Shown here in pieces: positions 1 to 12,089 of a stretch of DNA of 64,000 nt. The stretch is from Polytrichum commune (taxonomy: Eukaryota > Streptophyta > Polytrichopsida > Polytrichales > Polytrichaceae): positions 52,848,758-52,912,757 of the forward strand of contig OX485805.1 of the NCBI GenBank assembly GCA_950295325.1. Reading direction: 5' to 3'. Under the pieces are notes generated by a model. The model made no database searches, was not told the DNA's origin, and worked only from the letters and a program-made list of their open reading frames with translations. Position 1 is the first letter of the stretch; the number at the start of each line of letters is the position of its first letter. A program made the translations under genes and the position numbers.

Positions 1-430
1 TTTGTTCCGCCACTTGACTCGTCTACAAGGAGGCTTGTGGATAGTTATGAGCTCGAATCATAACCACTGCGACACGGAGCAACCAACACATGCACCAAAA
101 CTGCCCAATGGCAATCATACAAAAATCCCCTTATGCAAAACAAATCATTTAGCTACAACACTCCAAAATGCACCACTAATAAACCCTTGCCTTAACTCCC
201 CCAACACCGCCTCCATCCAAGAAAATTATCAAAGAACAAATTGTAGACACTAGGTTGTGAAACCGATGCCTCCAGGCATCCATCACGCATAACATATCAC
301 GAGTACAAGAAGTCCAAAGCACAAGCACACCAACACTGCCTCTATCCACGAAAAATCGCAACAAACTCCAAACCTCATGAGCGTGCACGAAGTGCTCACC
401 CTCAGCGTCACGCGGCATGAAATGCATGTT
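1..430. other. Unrecognised G-poor segment
   Basis: The plus strand is rich in A and C and very poor in G, so forward translations are rich in N, T, P, H and Q. A similar bias occurs on the minus strand of the decayed retroelement in the palindrome spacer near 28-30 kb. No motif is identifiable and stop codons interrupt every frame. It may be a piece of a similar retroelement, but nothing proves it. Confidence 0.2.
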
Positions 431-439
431 AGACTGTTA

Positions 440-1145
440 CTCTTTTAATCTTTTCTAGTCCCAAGGACCCTGTGGATTCTTCCCAAAACCAAGTTGCCAC
501 TGTGGATCTTGGGGCCAATGGCTCCTTCCAAAATTAGTGCATAAAGGTCTCAAGAATGCCACCAACAATCCAATGCCATTGTCCGATCAACAATCCGATG
601 ACGGACTAGCAAGTATTGTTGCCTCAAAGGCACTGGACCCTGAAAAGCTCTTCATTGCAGCTTCAAAGCCTTCAGAGCAACATTCGACTTGTTGTCCAGC
701 TGCTAGGTGCCCGTTGCGAGAGGCTAAGGTAGAGGGGCACATTCCCGCTCGGGTCCTTAAACCGCTCACTAGACCTATCCAAACAAGAGGTACATTATAG
801 CTTCGTACCTCAAATTTCTATGTAATCATGGTGTACATTTTTGGGGTGAGTGGTTTTGGGTACCCCTATGAGTTCTCCTTCCAAAATTCATAACTAATTC
901 AATATTAATCCAAAATTAATTATTCCAATTGGTCCAATTTCCAATGTACTTTGCACATCTTCCAAGACTGATTCCCCCTTAATAACTCCCCAATGAACAT
1001 GCCAATCTGAAATTCGAGCGGGAATGTGCCCCTCTACCTTAGTTGTTGTTGGCATCCCTGATGATAGCTTTAACTTCCTGGGTGGCCCAACATCAACCAA
1101 GAGCTTCGATGCAAGGTGCGTTGGCATATCGATGACATCTTTGTG
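440..1145 (+). pseudogene. Exon-like sequence split by a MITE
   Basis: The flanks of the 317-bp MITE (440-724 and 1042-1145) are more GC-rich and codon-like than the surroundings. Before the MITE a frame reads through acidic and serine-rich residues (SDQQSDDGLASIVASKALD) to REAK. After it a frame reads VVVGIPDDSFNFLGG. A stop near 535 means more than one frame is needed. I do not recognise the family. It could be a gene fragment, a pseudogene, or a real exon pair in which the MITE acts as an intron. Confidence 0.25.
725..1041. mobile_element. 317-bp MITE, family B, copy 1
   Basis: The two ends are inverted repeats: TAAGGTAGAGGGGCACATTC at the left and its complement at the right, running inward through CCCGCTCG (about 28 bp, perfect). 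The interior is AT-rich with no coding capacity. A second copy of exactly the same length lies at 19,449-19,765 and differs at only a few positions, so transposition was recent. No clear target duplication is visible if the ends are placed at TAAGG/CCTTA. The superfamily is not assigned. Confidence 0.85.
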
Positions 1146-1371
1146 AAGTTAGCATTGTTCACACAAATTTGAACTGTTCGTGTGTCCAAAAATGGAAGAT
1201 TACTAATGTTATGTTTGCATAGATAGGCGCCTGGGCAAAAACATCTGCGTTGACCTATATTGGTAACATCATGTACACAATTAATATAAAGCCAACAATT
1301 CCAAAGTTGTGACTATTGGATTCTTTTTTAAATGCGATCATGAGGGGGGCTATGAGTGATTATAACATAGA

Positions 1372-1735
1372 CATGCCTAAATCAAACATAACAATAATCT
1401 AGACATTTCTGTTTGAGTGGTATGTGGTTGGGTGTGGAGCAAAAAACTAGCACCAAAAAGACATGTGTTCAAAAGAGATTGGACTATGTGCTCAAAATAT
1501 GCTAACCAATTTTGGACATGGTTGGGGGACCAATTAAGACCATTTCATGAGCATAGAATCTTCACTTTGTTCATGAATAACATATTCATATGAGCTTCAA
1601 AAATTTATGAAGCAAAGGGTTGCATGTACAATGTGGATTTGTTAATCATCTTGCACTAATTGCATGTTCCATATCCTATGAGAAGTGAGTGCAAGGAAAA
1701 AAGTGTCCCTCTAAGGCACATCTACCTCAAGGAGA
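1372..1735 (+). mobile_element. MITE family A copy
   Basis: This is one of about twelve copies of a 350-390 bp non-coding element in the window. Shared landmarks are GAGTGGTATGTGGTT, GACATGTGTTCAAAAGAGAT, a stretch like AATCTTCACTTTGAT, and CATCTTGCACTAATTGC before the end. The best-preserved copies end in TAAGGTAGATG and CATCTACCTTA. Here the left end is decayed and the right end reads CATCTACCTCA. Confidence 0.75.
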
Positions 1736-3784
1736 CGTGAACAATTTAAGAAGCTAGGTAGTTTGAATGATATTTTAGCTCTTGCAAGTTGCTACATGTG
1801 AATTCCGTATAGGAAGGAATATCCAACACATTGATTTTGCTAACTACTTTTTGGTGCAAAAGAGGTCCAATACACATGGATCCTTTTGTTTTGGCCAAAA
1901 TGACCTCTAAATCAAGCCTAACTTGAAGACCACACCATTTTACTTTCATCTGCACGCAATTGATCTTGAGCATGGAACCTTGCATGGCACCACATCTTGA
2001 GCCCGACAACCAAATTGGACACCCTTGGAGTATATTTTGCATTTTAAATGTATTATTGTTGATATTTTAAGAGAAAAAGTCCCAGATGGGTAAGTTTATA
2101 TACATGACTAGAGTATTCTCTATCCTTTCGGTGAGCCCATTACGCACCTCATTTTTGCCCCAGTGTAGAAAACTACTTCAACGAATGTACAAGTACATGT
2201 ACAATGTAGAATTCTATGCACCATCTATTATTCAACACCATATTCATAAGCATTTCCACACACTATGATGGTTTCTATTTTTATTCCTTCAAAACTTGTT
2301 GTACATATGTTAGTTTTGAGTCTGGCGGCACAAGTTCGCTATATAATACCTTGATATGAATTGTTTATGAATATCTACAATCAAAATCTTACACATGAAT
2401 CCAGAGCATGTTAACTTGATGTTAAATCAAGATTTCAACTGTATGAATAGTGTAGCAATCCTTCTTCTCAAATGGTTGAAGAATATTCAGAAATTTAAAG
2501 TCTTATCGCTTTTCAAAAACATCTTGTAACTTCTAAGAATTAGCATGCGGCTCTTGTTGTGAGTGTGAATTATCTATCATCAAAAAATTGAAACCCATGT
2601 AACTTTTGAATATGGAATTCAAATAAGCTCACTTTGATGCGTTGGAATTTGCTTTCAATTGCCAACCAGCAACTTGTAAATAGTACAGTGATGCTTGGCG
2701 CTAAATGCGATGATATGAATAATTGAGAAAAGGCCACAAGCACAAAGCTCATGAATTCATCAAGGCAGAAAATGAAGTGTTGGTGGAAAGAATGGTCACT
2801 CTCTCCTTTTGCGTTCACTCCACAAATTTAACAATCAGGGCAGAATACTTGGAGTAAAGTATGTAAAGTAGGAGTCAATGGGCCCTACTGTGATGCTAAT
2901 GTTTGTGGCTCCTCCGGACTCTCTTTCCAGTTTATTAAAGCCACAATACTAGAGCACGTTGGTAAAGCTGTGCTTTAGTTGGCAAGATGTGAAGCGTGAT
3001 GTGGCATTCACCCACCTAATGACATGACATGGCACTAGAGGACTTAATAAGTTCTCTCTCCAGCCAAGTTGCTTTGGAAGAGGGCCATAACTTAATAACA
3101 AATTATTGAGACAAAGGCACAACTTTCATGTGCTCATCTTGAAGGTACAAATTGAAGGATTGGTGCACGGGACGGTCACTCTCTCCTTTTGCTTGGGCGG
3201 TTGAGCTCGACCTCTAAAGCTGACCCATTGATTATGAATCATGCTATGAATGGGCGTCTTTGATAGGAACGTTTGAGGCTCCTTCTCACCTCTACCCCGT
3301 TCATGGCATTTAGTGGCACATACATTGTTTGCGAAGGGCCTAAACTAGATGCCTAGAGGTCTCAAAGTGTCACGCCTATTAATAGCCAATATGATTTCAT
3401 TTGTCAACATAAGTAACTTTTTTAAGTGAAAAATATCTACATTAGCACATCGGGATACGTTAGATGATAGTCTTGCGTTTTAGTATGTAAAGAGAAGAAT
3501 TTTTTTAGCGTACTAATGGCAAGTGTCATGTGTTTAAATTTAGTATGCAAGAGGAAGATATTCTTGAGCATACTAATGGTAATTATCAATTGTGTACACT
3601 TTTGTCAATTGGTAGAGCATTATAAAACATAGACATGCACCTCATAACACTATTGAACATGGTCAGGCCAATATATTAGTAAGTGCACTTCAATGCCAAA
3701 TGTCATGAGGTGACAATCAAGGTGAAGTTCTTAATCAACAATGTAACCTAACATACGCCTCAAAATAAGGTAAGTGACACTATT

Positions 3785-3825
3785 ACGCATGTGACACTAA
3801 ATACTGTAAACGGTAAACTCATGCA
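3785..3825 (-). mobile_element. MITE family D terminal fragment
   Basis: GTGACACTAAATACTGTAAAC followed by GG matches, in reverse, the end of the element at 9,459-9,671 (CCGTTTGTGGTATTTAGTGTC). A neighbouring GTGACACTATTACG may be the other half of a collapsed copy. No full element is present. Confidence 0.45.
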
Positions 3826-4726
3826 CGACATGGGTGAACGGAACTCCCCCTGCCAAGACATAGGAGATGAAAGTAAGGTGTGGATTCTCATCCAACTTCA
3901 TCTTCTACCCGGGTCTCTCACATACTATTTTCCCAACCGTATTTTTATAAAATTTTGAGTTGGTTGGAATTTCATGTATTGTACCCCTCCAATTTAAACT
4001 TTATCATTCCCAACCCCACCTTTAAGCAACATTCCATGATCTCTAATCTTCTTGACATTGTCAAAAGCCTTCTTTCCATCATTTATAATAGTTTTTACTA
4101 TTAATTCTTGGGCTTCTGTAAATCATTTTAACCCCACAATATATTCTTTGCAAGCCATTTCTAAATAGTGAAGACTCTTTGGGGGTAGAGCTCAAGGTCT
4201 ATTTCTTTGGGAGGGCACTCAATGTTGCATGTACATTACCATGTAGGTCCACAAAAAGATGGCCGCGAAGAATTTGAATTACAATTAAGTATACATATTG
4301 GGTGGGTATTGTTCCTTCTAGTGCCGTGGATATAAGTAGGTTACTATGAGTTATGAGGGAGAGGTAAGCGTATACCAAGGGCCCCCTTTGGTTTCTCGCA
4401 TGAGGAGTTTATTTCATCCACATATACTTTTCCAAGGGTCCACTCTTATTACCAAGTACAACCTAGTAACATAAAATACTAAAGGAAGTATAATTACTTG
4501 AGGTATAAGCAAGACGCATTATTTTTCTATAGTGTGTACAAATGAAAAGGCTATTCATCATTGCTTTTATCAATAGATGTGTTTTGTAGGGTCAAATTAT
4601 TATAGATTACATCCTATGGAAGAAATATATTTCAATGAAAGGGGAACGTACCAGTGTTTTTTCATAACTTATGTTTTGTGTATGTAGTGCACTTAAGGCA
4701 TTTACCACATTAAATTTTAACCTTAT

Positions 4727-4728
<2 letters not shown>

Positions 4729-4760
<32 letters not shown>
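4729..4760. repeat. AT dinucleotide microsatellite
   Basis: About sixteen uninterrupted AT units. It is a simple repeat with no gene nearby. Confidence 0.95.
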
Positions 4761-4763
<3 letters not shown>

Positions 4764-5351
4764 TCTATGAACTAAGGTACCATTAGAACATATGCCTATG
4801 TTGTCTCTATATTAAGTTTTTCATATATAGGGGTTTCTATTTCAAAGTCACCCGCACACATCATTTAGAGTTCAAATAATCTGTGAACGCCATGGCTATA
4901 TTTATACCCCCCCTCCCAAATTCTTGTATTTTCTATCATGATATAATGTGAGTCACCCCCATGTCATATTTCAATGTGTTTGTTAATAAATAAATATATT
5001 AATTCATGAGCAAATGTGGAAAGGTTGCCTAATTTGCTCTTCACCTAATATGTTTAAGACACGATAAACACTTGTGTAACATACTTAATTTCAAGAAAAT
5101 TATGTCATCTCTTATCTATGAAGATTCTTATTAATCTCTCAAATTGCTTGCATGGAGCGCATTACCTTACATTGAAGGTTCAACCATATGATGCCATCTT
5201 CGTTGTTCTTTGAACAGTTTGTCTTAAGGAATGAGTTACAAATCAAGCTTTCAGAGCTCGCTTTCTAAACAAGGTCTTGAAAATGTAGAAAGAAACTCTT
5301 AGATAAGAAGGAGTAGTTGATGAGCCCAATGTGATCCATGATGTCATACAT

Positions 5352-6210
5352 CTATAGGTGTAACCATAAAGAAAGTAAAGAATTGCATCGTGAATGGGCA
5401 GCCTCATGCACTTGTACTTGGTGCGGAAACTTCGGTTGCCCTAACATTGGCTGCACTATATAACACGATGCCTTCAGAATAGTTTTCCACAGTTGAGTAG
5501 ATGATCTATGGAGTCTAGACTCCGAAGCTTTGACGTTGCCTGAGGTGCCACCTTCCATTGTGTCAAGAAGTGACAGACCTCCTTCGCCTTGGCAATGGTG
5601 CAAGAGACCATAGTTGCACTCAGTGATGATGGAGTGGCTACCAGGCCTCTTTCAACACTGTCAAGGGAAGGAGGCCTGTCATTTCTTGCGAAACTCGACT
5701 TATTTGCATTCACCAACAATTCCAAGCCAGTTGCGGACCGACATTGTTCACATATTCCACGCCCAAGTTTGCTGATCTCGGAAGAAATGACATCACCCAC
5801 ATTCGGTTGCACTCTGTAATGTAAGTGGCACGCTTCGTACCTTTTGAAATCCTACAAGGCAGGCTGCTTGGGAGATTTCTAAGGGTGTGAGGCCTGTCAC
5901 TTACATGACAGGGTTCAATCTTGGCCCGTTGGTTGCAACTCCAGCCATGGATCGATGTTGTCTTGTTGGTGCCTGGAGATCTGTGCCTGTTGTGGAAGTC
6001 GAATGGCCTTCGTTGTGTAGTGACAAACCTCCTTTTCCTTTGAAAATCTCCAAAATGACATGCTTCTTAGGAGATTTTAGAAGGAGAAGGGACCTGTTAC
6101 TACATCACCAAACTCACTCTTTGCGTGTTGGTCTCAACCGCAGCCAAGGATGTTGCCTTGTTTGATTCCTGGAGGTCTAAATACCTGTTGCTGAAGTTTG
6201 CAAGGCTCTG
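5352..6210. repeat. GC-richer block with diverged internal repeats
   Basis: This block is more GC-rich than its surroundings. The segment from about 5,893 to 6,005 reappears diverged at about 6,090-6,200 (shared order: CCTGTCACT/CCTGTTACT, AGCCATGGAT/AGCCAAGGAT, GTTGTCTTGTTGGTGCCTGGAG/GTTGCCTTGTTTGATTCCTGGAG). A GTGACAGACCTCCTT phrase at about 5,570 recurs at about 6,020. Several short open frames exist on both strands, but none shows a known domain and the two repeats do not keep one frame. It may be a remnant of a duplicated exon or an unknown repeat. Confidence 0.35.
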
Positions 6211-6319
6211 AATTTTGAAATACAAAAGTCTTCTTCTACAAAACCTAGTAGAGTCTAGGGCCAAGAGATGATAAAAGTTTGGAACTCGGACTATTGTCGA
6301 TTATGTTGGCCCTAATTAT

Positions 6320-6490
6320 GTTTACTGTTGAGCCTAGAATGGTTAGCATATTTGGAGCATGTAGTCCAATCTCTTTGAAACACATGTCTTTGGGGCGCTA
6401 ATTCTTAAATCCACACCTACATTCTAACCACATTCCACTCAAATATGAAGGTGTCCAGATTGTTGTTGTGTTCGATTTAGGCATCAAATC
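6320..6490 (-). mobile_element. MITE family A fragment
   Basis: Reverse-oriented partial copy. The reverse complement contains the landmarks AGAGATTGGACTACATGCTC and GAGTGGAATGTGGTTAG in the family order. Only about half of the element remains. Confidence 0.65.
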
Positions 6491-6667
6491 TATCATACTT
6501 ATTATAATCGTCATTTTAAGCACTTGAACACGATTGATATTGTTAGATTCAAATATGGAATTTTTTGGGGCCTTTTTGGTAAGATGGTTTCAACACAACT
6601 TAGTATGCCAACCCACACTATAGGATTGCTCATGGTGAATCACATTTTCTGTCTACCCACATCACGG

Positions 6668-6755
6668 TTGGGGCAAACCAACCTCCACATTGGTTCCTTG
6701 GAGGCAAGGGTTTAGGCATCCAACAAGGAACGAGTGTATGGGTTGGTTCGCCCAA
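6668..6755. mobile_element. 88-bp hairpin MITE, family C, copy 1
   Basis: Almost the whole element is a foldback. TTGGGGCAAACCAACC at the left pairs with GGTTGGTTCGCCCAA at the right, and GGTTCCTTG pairs with CAAGGAAC further in, leaving a loop around GAGGCAAGGGTTTAGGCATC. A second copy lies at 36,544-36,630. It is too small to encode anything. Confidence 0.75.
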
Positions 6756-7439
6756 ATCTCCGCATCACTCACTAGACTTCTAATTGAGCGTTGTCCTTAA
6801 AGATACACTAGAAGCCTCATGAATCTCTTCAACTGACAATCCTGGATTCATTTAAAAAAAATTATACCTCATTTGTTGCTAGCTTGACATGTTCAAAGCA
6901 AAACCATCTGAACTTGTGTTAGGAAGCTCTGTCTAGCCTCACATGAAAATAGTTGTGCACTGACAGTGACTCAGAATTATGCTTATGAAGCCTGATTCTA
7001 CACCCATACACGACATAAGCTTTATACTTGTGATTTGACTAAGTTGTCATAAAAGGACTTAGATGGTTGTTGTTCTTCAGTTGTGTGAGAGCACTTGGAG
7101 AACTCTTGAATTGTATTTGTGTCTCCTTGCATAACGATACACAAGCATAGGTCCTAGCATATATGGTCACTTCACCAATTTTATTTTGTTTGGACAAAAG
7201 TCTCGTAGCCTATGAAAGACCCCATTCTCACAAAGTACCACCATAAGAACACTCAAATTGCTTTCTAAACTGCTGAAGCCTCTAACTTACATATCCCTTA
7301 CAAAGTTCTTTTAATACATACCATACTTACTTAACACAAGTGTCGTGTAAACTAAGATCGTTAAACACAACAGATCGAGTGTCGTCATCAACATCAATTA
7401 GCAAAATAAACATAGCAAACTAATATGCTAAACAACTAC

Positions 7440-7910
7440 CTCTTCAAGTAGTATGAGAGTTTCTCTCTCAAAGCTCAAGAAACTAAGAAGTCTTCCTACA
7501 AAGATTAAGAAACTCTGAAATTCACACACAAGAGTCAAGCTATCTCTCACTCCACGAAGGGAGGATCCAAGAGCGCAAGTGATGGAGAAAGAATGCAAAG
7601 GCTTTATTCATGATCTACTACACCATAGCCATAAGATAGCAACAACAAGCTCTCTCTCTCTCTCAAAACACACTCACAAGACTTGACTTGACAACAATGG
7701 CAAGTCAAGATGCCTTCCTCTCCACATAACCCCAATCCTATGTGGATTTCATCCATGGAGTGGATGAACAACTAACTAGGACTCCCAATGGAGTCCATCA
7801 CTCATCCAAACACACATGGACTCCTAATGGAGTCCATTTACTCCTAATTCGACATGACTTAGCCCCCGATGTCAACTCACGTGACACAGGGGCAACACAC
7901 TACATTAACC
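7440..7910. other. Non-coding stretch with short duplicated phrases
   Basis: No gene is visible. The phrase GGACTCCTAATGGAGTCCAT is itself a near-palindrome and recurs in variant form (GGACTCCCAATGGAGTCCAT), and CAAGTCAAGATG-type phrases are repeated. TCTCTCTCTC runs occur at about 7,650. Confidence 0.4.
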
Positions 7911-7913
7911 CTG

Positions 7914-8107
7914 ATATTTAGTGTCACTTATTATTTGGAGTTACACAATGCTATATCTCTTGACTGTTGGTGTAATGTTGTTACCGAGTATAGTTGTAAT
8001 TGTTATGTAATGTCCATACAACAAATTTAACATGTGTTGGTAAAATATGAGACATATTGTGAATAGATATAGCATTGCGTAATCTCAAATAGTAAGTGAC
8101 ACTAATT
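7914..8107. mobile_element. MITE family D copy
   Basis: TATTTAGTGTCACTTATTAT at the left is mirrored by ATAGTAAGTGACACTAAT at the right. The inverted repeats run inward through ATTTGGAGTTAC and CACAATGCTATATC, about 40 bp with a few mismatches. The interior is AT-rich and non-coding. It is related to the longer copy at 9,459-9,671. Confidence 0.7.
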
Positions 8108-11100
8108 ACATTATTTAGTTTAATTATTAGACAAAGACAAATAACCATCATACTAAAATCGATAGAACCGGAAAAATAATAGATAAGTTAGTAGGTGCAC
8201 CAATTAATCCTATTGTTGTGGCCACTGCAATTTTCTTTATACCAGGATACGTTGATATGTTAATACATTTGATAAGTCAATGTAATTTTTTTTACTCACG
8301 CCATTTTCATACCCACAATTTTATAGGTTCAAAACTAAGGTTATGGGATCATTTACATGAATATGAATTATTGTGGTTTAATTTAGAATATCAATATAAC
8401 ATCAATGTTGTATCATTCTTATATCAACAAAATTAATATTTTATCATTTTACACTTGAATAATAATAGACTTAAATGGATTTTATAAGCCACCTTAATTT
8501 TTAATCTACACAAAAAATACAATGGACTACGGTATTTTCTACCCACGCTGACTTTCCATCCCACCAAATTAGGTCGCATAAGAGGTGTAGTCGCAAAAAC
8601 TTGAAGAAAGTAAACTTCCAATAATTGTAGATAGTAATTCATTTTAACTTTCCATACAAATACTGAATTGATTCAACAAATAATGTCTTGAAAACAAACA
8701 TTTCACACAATTCTAGATTATTAAATACCCCTCAAATCATGTCGTGAGCTAATATTTAGCTCAACAATGGGCTTCATTATATATTTGAAACGAAACATCA
8801 AGGTATTTCAACACGGGGGTATACCTTTCAATAAGACGATGTGTCATGTGTATGTCATCTTCATATTAATATCTCGAGTATGCTTGTGTATCATTATGCA
8901 CATAGAGGAGGCATGCTAAAAACACTTAAAAGCAATCCAAAAAATCTCAAATGGTTGTGTGCCACTAATTGTGACCAGAATTCATAATTTACATTGGTGT
9001 GGTACTAGGGCTTACTGCTTACCTCAACAAACTTTTGACCAAGTGGAAAAATAGGTGATTAATACTTGTCTTTGTAATCTGGCCTCACACTATGTCCATT
9101 ACTAGATAAACATGTGACTTCGTCAAATCATACATATTTGACTCATTTATGGTCAACCAAATCCTACATATCCATAAATATGTTACTTAAGCCAGTCATA
9201 CAAACCTCACCAATATCAATAACACAACTCAATCATATACATACCACGTGACTATACAAAGTAAGCCAAATATTATTGATTGAAGTGGACTTTACATCCC
9301 TTATTGGGAATGCATCACTCAACATAGTAAACTATATATCACTAAGTATACTCAATATTTTGTGATGGTCTCTTATAATTTACTATGTCATGTCACATGA
9401 GCTTACTATGTACACTTATTAACAAGTCTCATTTTTACCAGGGTTTACTAGAAATACGCCGTTTGTGGTATTTAGTGTCATTTACTATTTGGAGTTACGT
9501 TGTGGTATAACTTTTGACTATAGATATCATTTCTTGCTGACAAAGGTCGAATTGGTTGTTTGGACGCTATGCAACGTTAAAACCTTTACTTGGTAAAAAT
9601 ATATATCAACAATATAATGTCATCGCAATGCATAACTCCAAGTAGTAAGTGACATTAAATACCATAAATGGTGTAGTGATGTGGAGAGTAAAGATCAAAT
9701 AATGTTAGTTGTTTGAACTATCTTTGTATATTAACCATATTGTTCTTTATTGATTGTTGTTGTGGTTGGTATATTTGTGCATTCTTCATCATATGACAAC
9801 CTGTTGTGAAATGCATATTATCTTAGCCTACATTTATGACTTGTGCTAGTGCCTTGACATCACTTCATTCATCAAATGTACGTGTAGTAAGCTAAACTTC
9901 ACTACCATTGGGAACGTCCTGTCCAACACGACTAGGCCCATACTTCATTGGTTGTCTAAAGCGGCAAGTCGTTTTTAACGGCAACAAATGTCTATGTATT
10001 CTCACTTGTAGAAGTATATTAAAACCAAGTCAAGAAATATGTGTTTTGGTTTAGTGACCCTACAAGTGGTAGCATGTGCAATTAGGCTGGCCCACACTAA
10101 TTTATCAACATTCCACACTATTTATTACTTCGGAAACAAAATACAAATATTTAAGTTCTACTATGCTATGAAAATCTCCCAATTATAGGGATACACTAAT
10201 TGAAGTACCAAGTACACGATGCCTAGTTTTGGGTTGCTTGGAAGCCACTGCGAAAGGCTAACGTAACCTTGTCCTATTTCCCAAGGGGTGCCGTTTCATT
10301 GAACTCTAGGGAACAAATTCAAAAAATACGGTCCTTGGGTTCTCAAAGTTCCCAATGCAGTAAAAAAACGAGGGAGGGGAGGTGTTGGAATTAGGTGTAG
10401 CCCATCTTCATGAAGGAAATTTAGAAGCACTTAAGGTTGAGGCATCCATAACGGATAAAACAAGAGAGTTTGCATTTGCTTGGCTGTGAATTATATTTCT
10501 CATGAAGAGAAACATATTCTAAGGAGAATGCACTTTTTCTTTATTTCATGAACACGGAAATTGCTAGAAATTTTGAAGCGGTAAAGTAAGGGTAACACAT
10601 AGTCCATGCATAGGTTAATCCTCAAGCGCTCATCTAAATGCTAATGCTTGGCTACGACGATTGTCCAAACTCTGATGAGTGTAATCAATCAAGAGCCGCC
10701 ACCACATAAGCCTCAACTCCGCTTGCCTAAAATCCATGCCGGCATTACATGACCTGGTGAGTGGTTAAATGGACATGGTTGACTGTGGATGCATCGACCT
10801 TACATGGGAGAGGCAAGTACCAAATATAAAGATCAACATCTCTCTAAATATGACAAGGTAAGCATGGATTCAAGGACAAGAAAACTCCTTTCCCACTCCT
10901 TTGCTATGATTGGTTGGCTAGGGTGTCAGATGTAGGACACTTGGTGAGGATATTTAGAACCAAGTTAGTGTGTAATTAGCTCATTAGGTGTCGGGGCCAA
11001 GACACGTGATGAGTGTGTAAAGAGAAACTAAGAGGTAATAATTATAGACAAGGTTTGATTCTATAATAGGAGTTGTTCAAGTCTAAAATGAAACATGTTG

Positions 11101-11700
11101 AACTCTATTATAGCACAATCTAGTATGATACTTTGAAATCTCATAGCTAATTCAAAAATGATAGATTAGACTCAAAACAATGATGGCATGGTTTTGTTTA
11201 CTTCCTCTACATAGGAACAAAAATTCCATACGAGGTGCCAATGTACATAAAAAGAAAAATTGCATAAAAATGGCCACCTATTTATTAAAATTGAGTATTG
11301 CTCTTATACCTTCACTTTGACATCTCTATGGTATAAGAATCATCTAAAAGACCGGGCTAAAAATAGATTATAGCCCAAGATTTATGTAACCAAATGTTTA
11401 ATTGCTAAGTGTATTTGAGCCATGCATTTCATTGACACGTATATACACGAATATACTTTCAAAATATGTTCTTCTACTAGAGCATTTTGATTTTATGTAT
11501 TATAGGGGAATAATAAACAATGCGCATACTGAATACTCATAATACATATATGCAATTTCGTTGACATTGAAATAATAGGGTGCTCCAATAGTAAAATGTG
11601 TAGAGTTATTGGACCAACAATCATGAAAGTCAAAGATGTTGTGCTTCAAGATAGACTTGAGCAAAGACATTTTTATAAGCAAGTTCAAGGCATGTCTTTA
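8108..11700. other. Gene-poor intergenic DNA
   Basis: Apart from the family D element at 9,459-9,671 I see nothing identifiable. Frames are short and broken and base composition is AT-rich. No splice-linked exon series, RNA gene or long repeat was recognised. Confidence 0.45.
9459..9671. mobile_element. MITE family D, best-preserved copy
   Basis: The terminal inverted repeats begin CCGTTTGTGGTATTTAGTGT and end in the near complement ACATTAAATACCATAAATGG. They extend inward through CATTTACTATTTGGAGTTA, about 40 bp in all. No coding capacity is present and no clear target duplication is visible. Confidence 0.75.
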
Positions 11701-11714
11701 TCATAATTATGGCA

Positions 11715-12085
11715 GTTAATACCAAAGGTGCCTAATTCAAATACTTATCTTTATTGGACACCTATATTTGAGTGGTATGTGATTAGTTGTGGCTCCAAGA
11801 ATGAATACCAAAAAGGCATGTGTTCAAATGAGATTGATTTATGTGCTCAAAATATGATAACCATTCTAAGCTCAATTCAATATATTTGGGGGAGTCTATA
11901 TGACCATTTAATGAGGAAGAGAATCTTTACTTTGATAATGAATAAGAAATTCATGTGAGCTCCAAACAGTATGAGGAAAGAGTCTCCAACCTCGGTTTGG
12001 ATTGCTAACTATCTTGCACTAATTGCGTGTTTCATATCCTAGGAGAAGTGGGCTAGTTGGAAGAAGTAACCATTTAAGACCCATC
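11715..12085 (+). mobile_element. MITE family A copy
   Basis: The copy is nearly full length and carries all family landmarks in order: GTGCCTAATTCAAATACTTA, GAGTGGTATGTGATTAG, GGCATGTGTTCAAATGAGAT, ATCTTTACTTTGATAATGAA, CTTGCACTAATTGCGTG and ACCATTTAAGACCCATC. It ends with GACCTTAG. Confidence 0.8.
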
Positions 12086-12089
12086 GACC

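Larger units (their letters stand above)
1146..5350. other. Gene-poor intergenic DNA
   Basis: AT-rich sequence with stop codons in all frames and no recognisable exon run. It contains a family A MITE (about 1372-1735), a terminal fragment of family D near 3.8 kb and an AT microsatellite at 4.73 kb. A near-duplicate phrase occurs at 2,780-2,810 and 3,155-3,185 (GGTCACTCTCTCCTTTTGC), evidence of an old local duplication. Confidence 0.5.
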
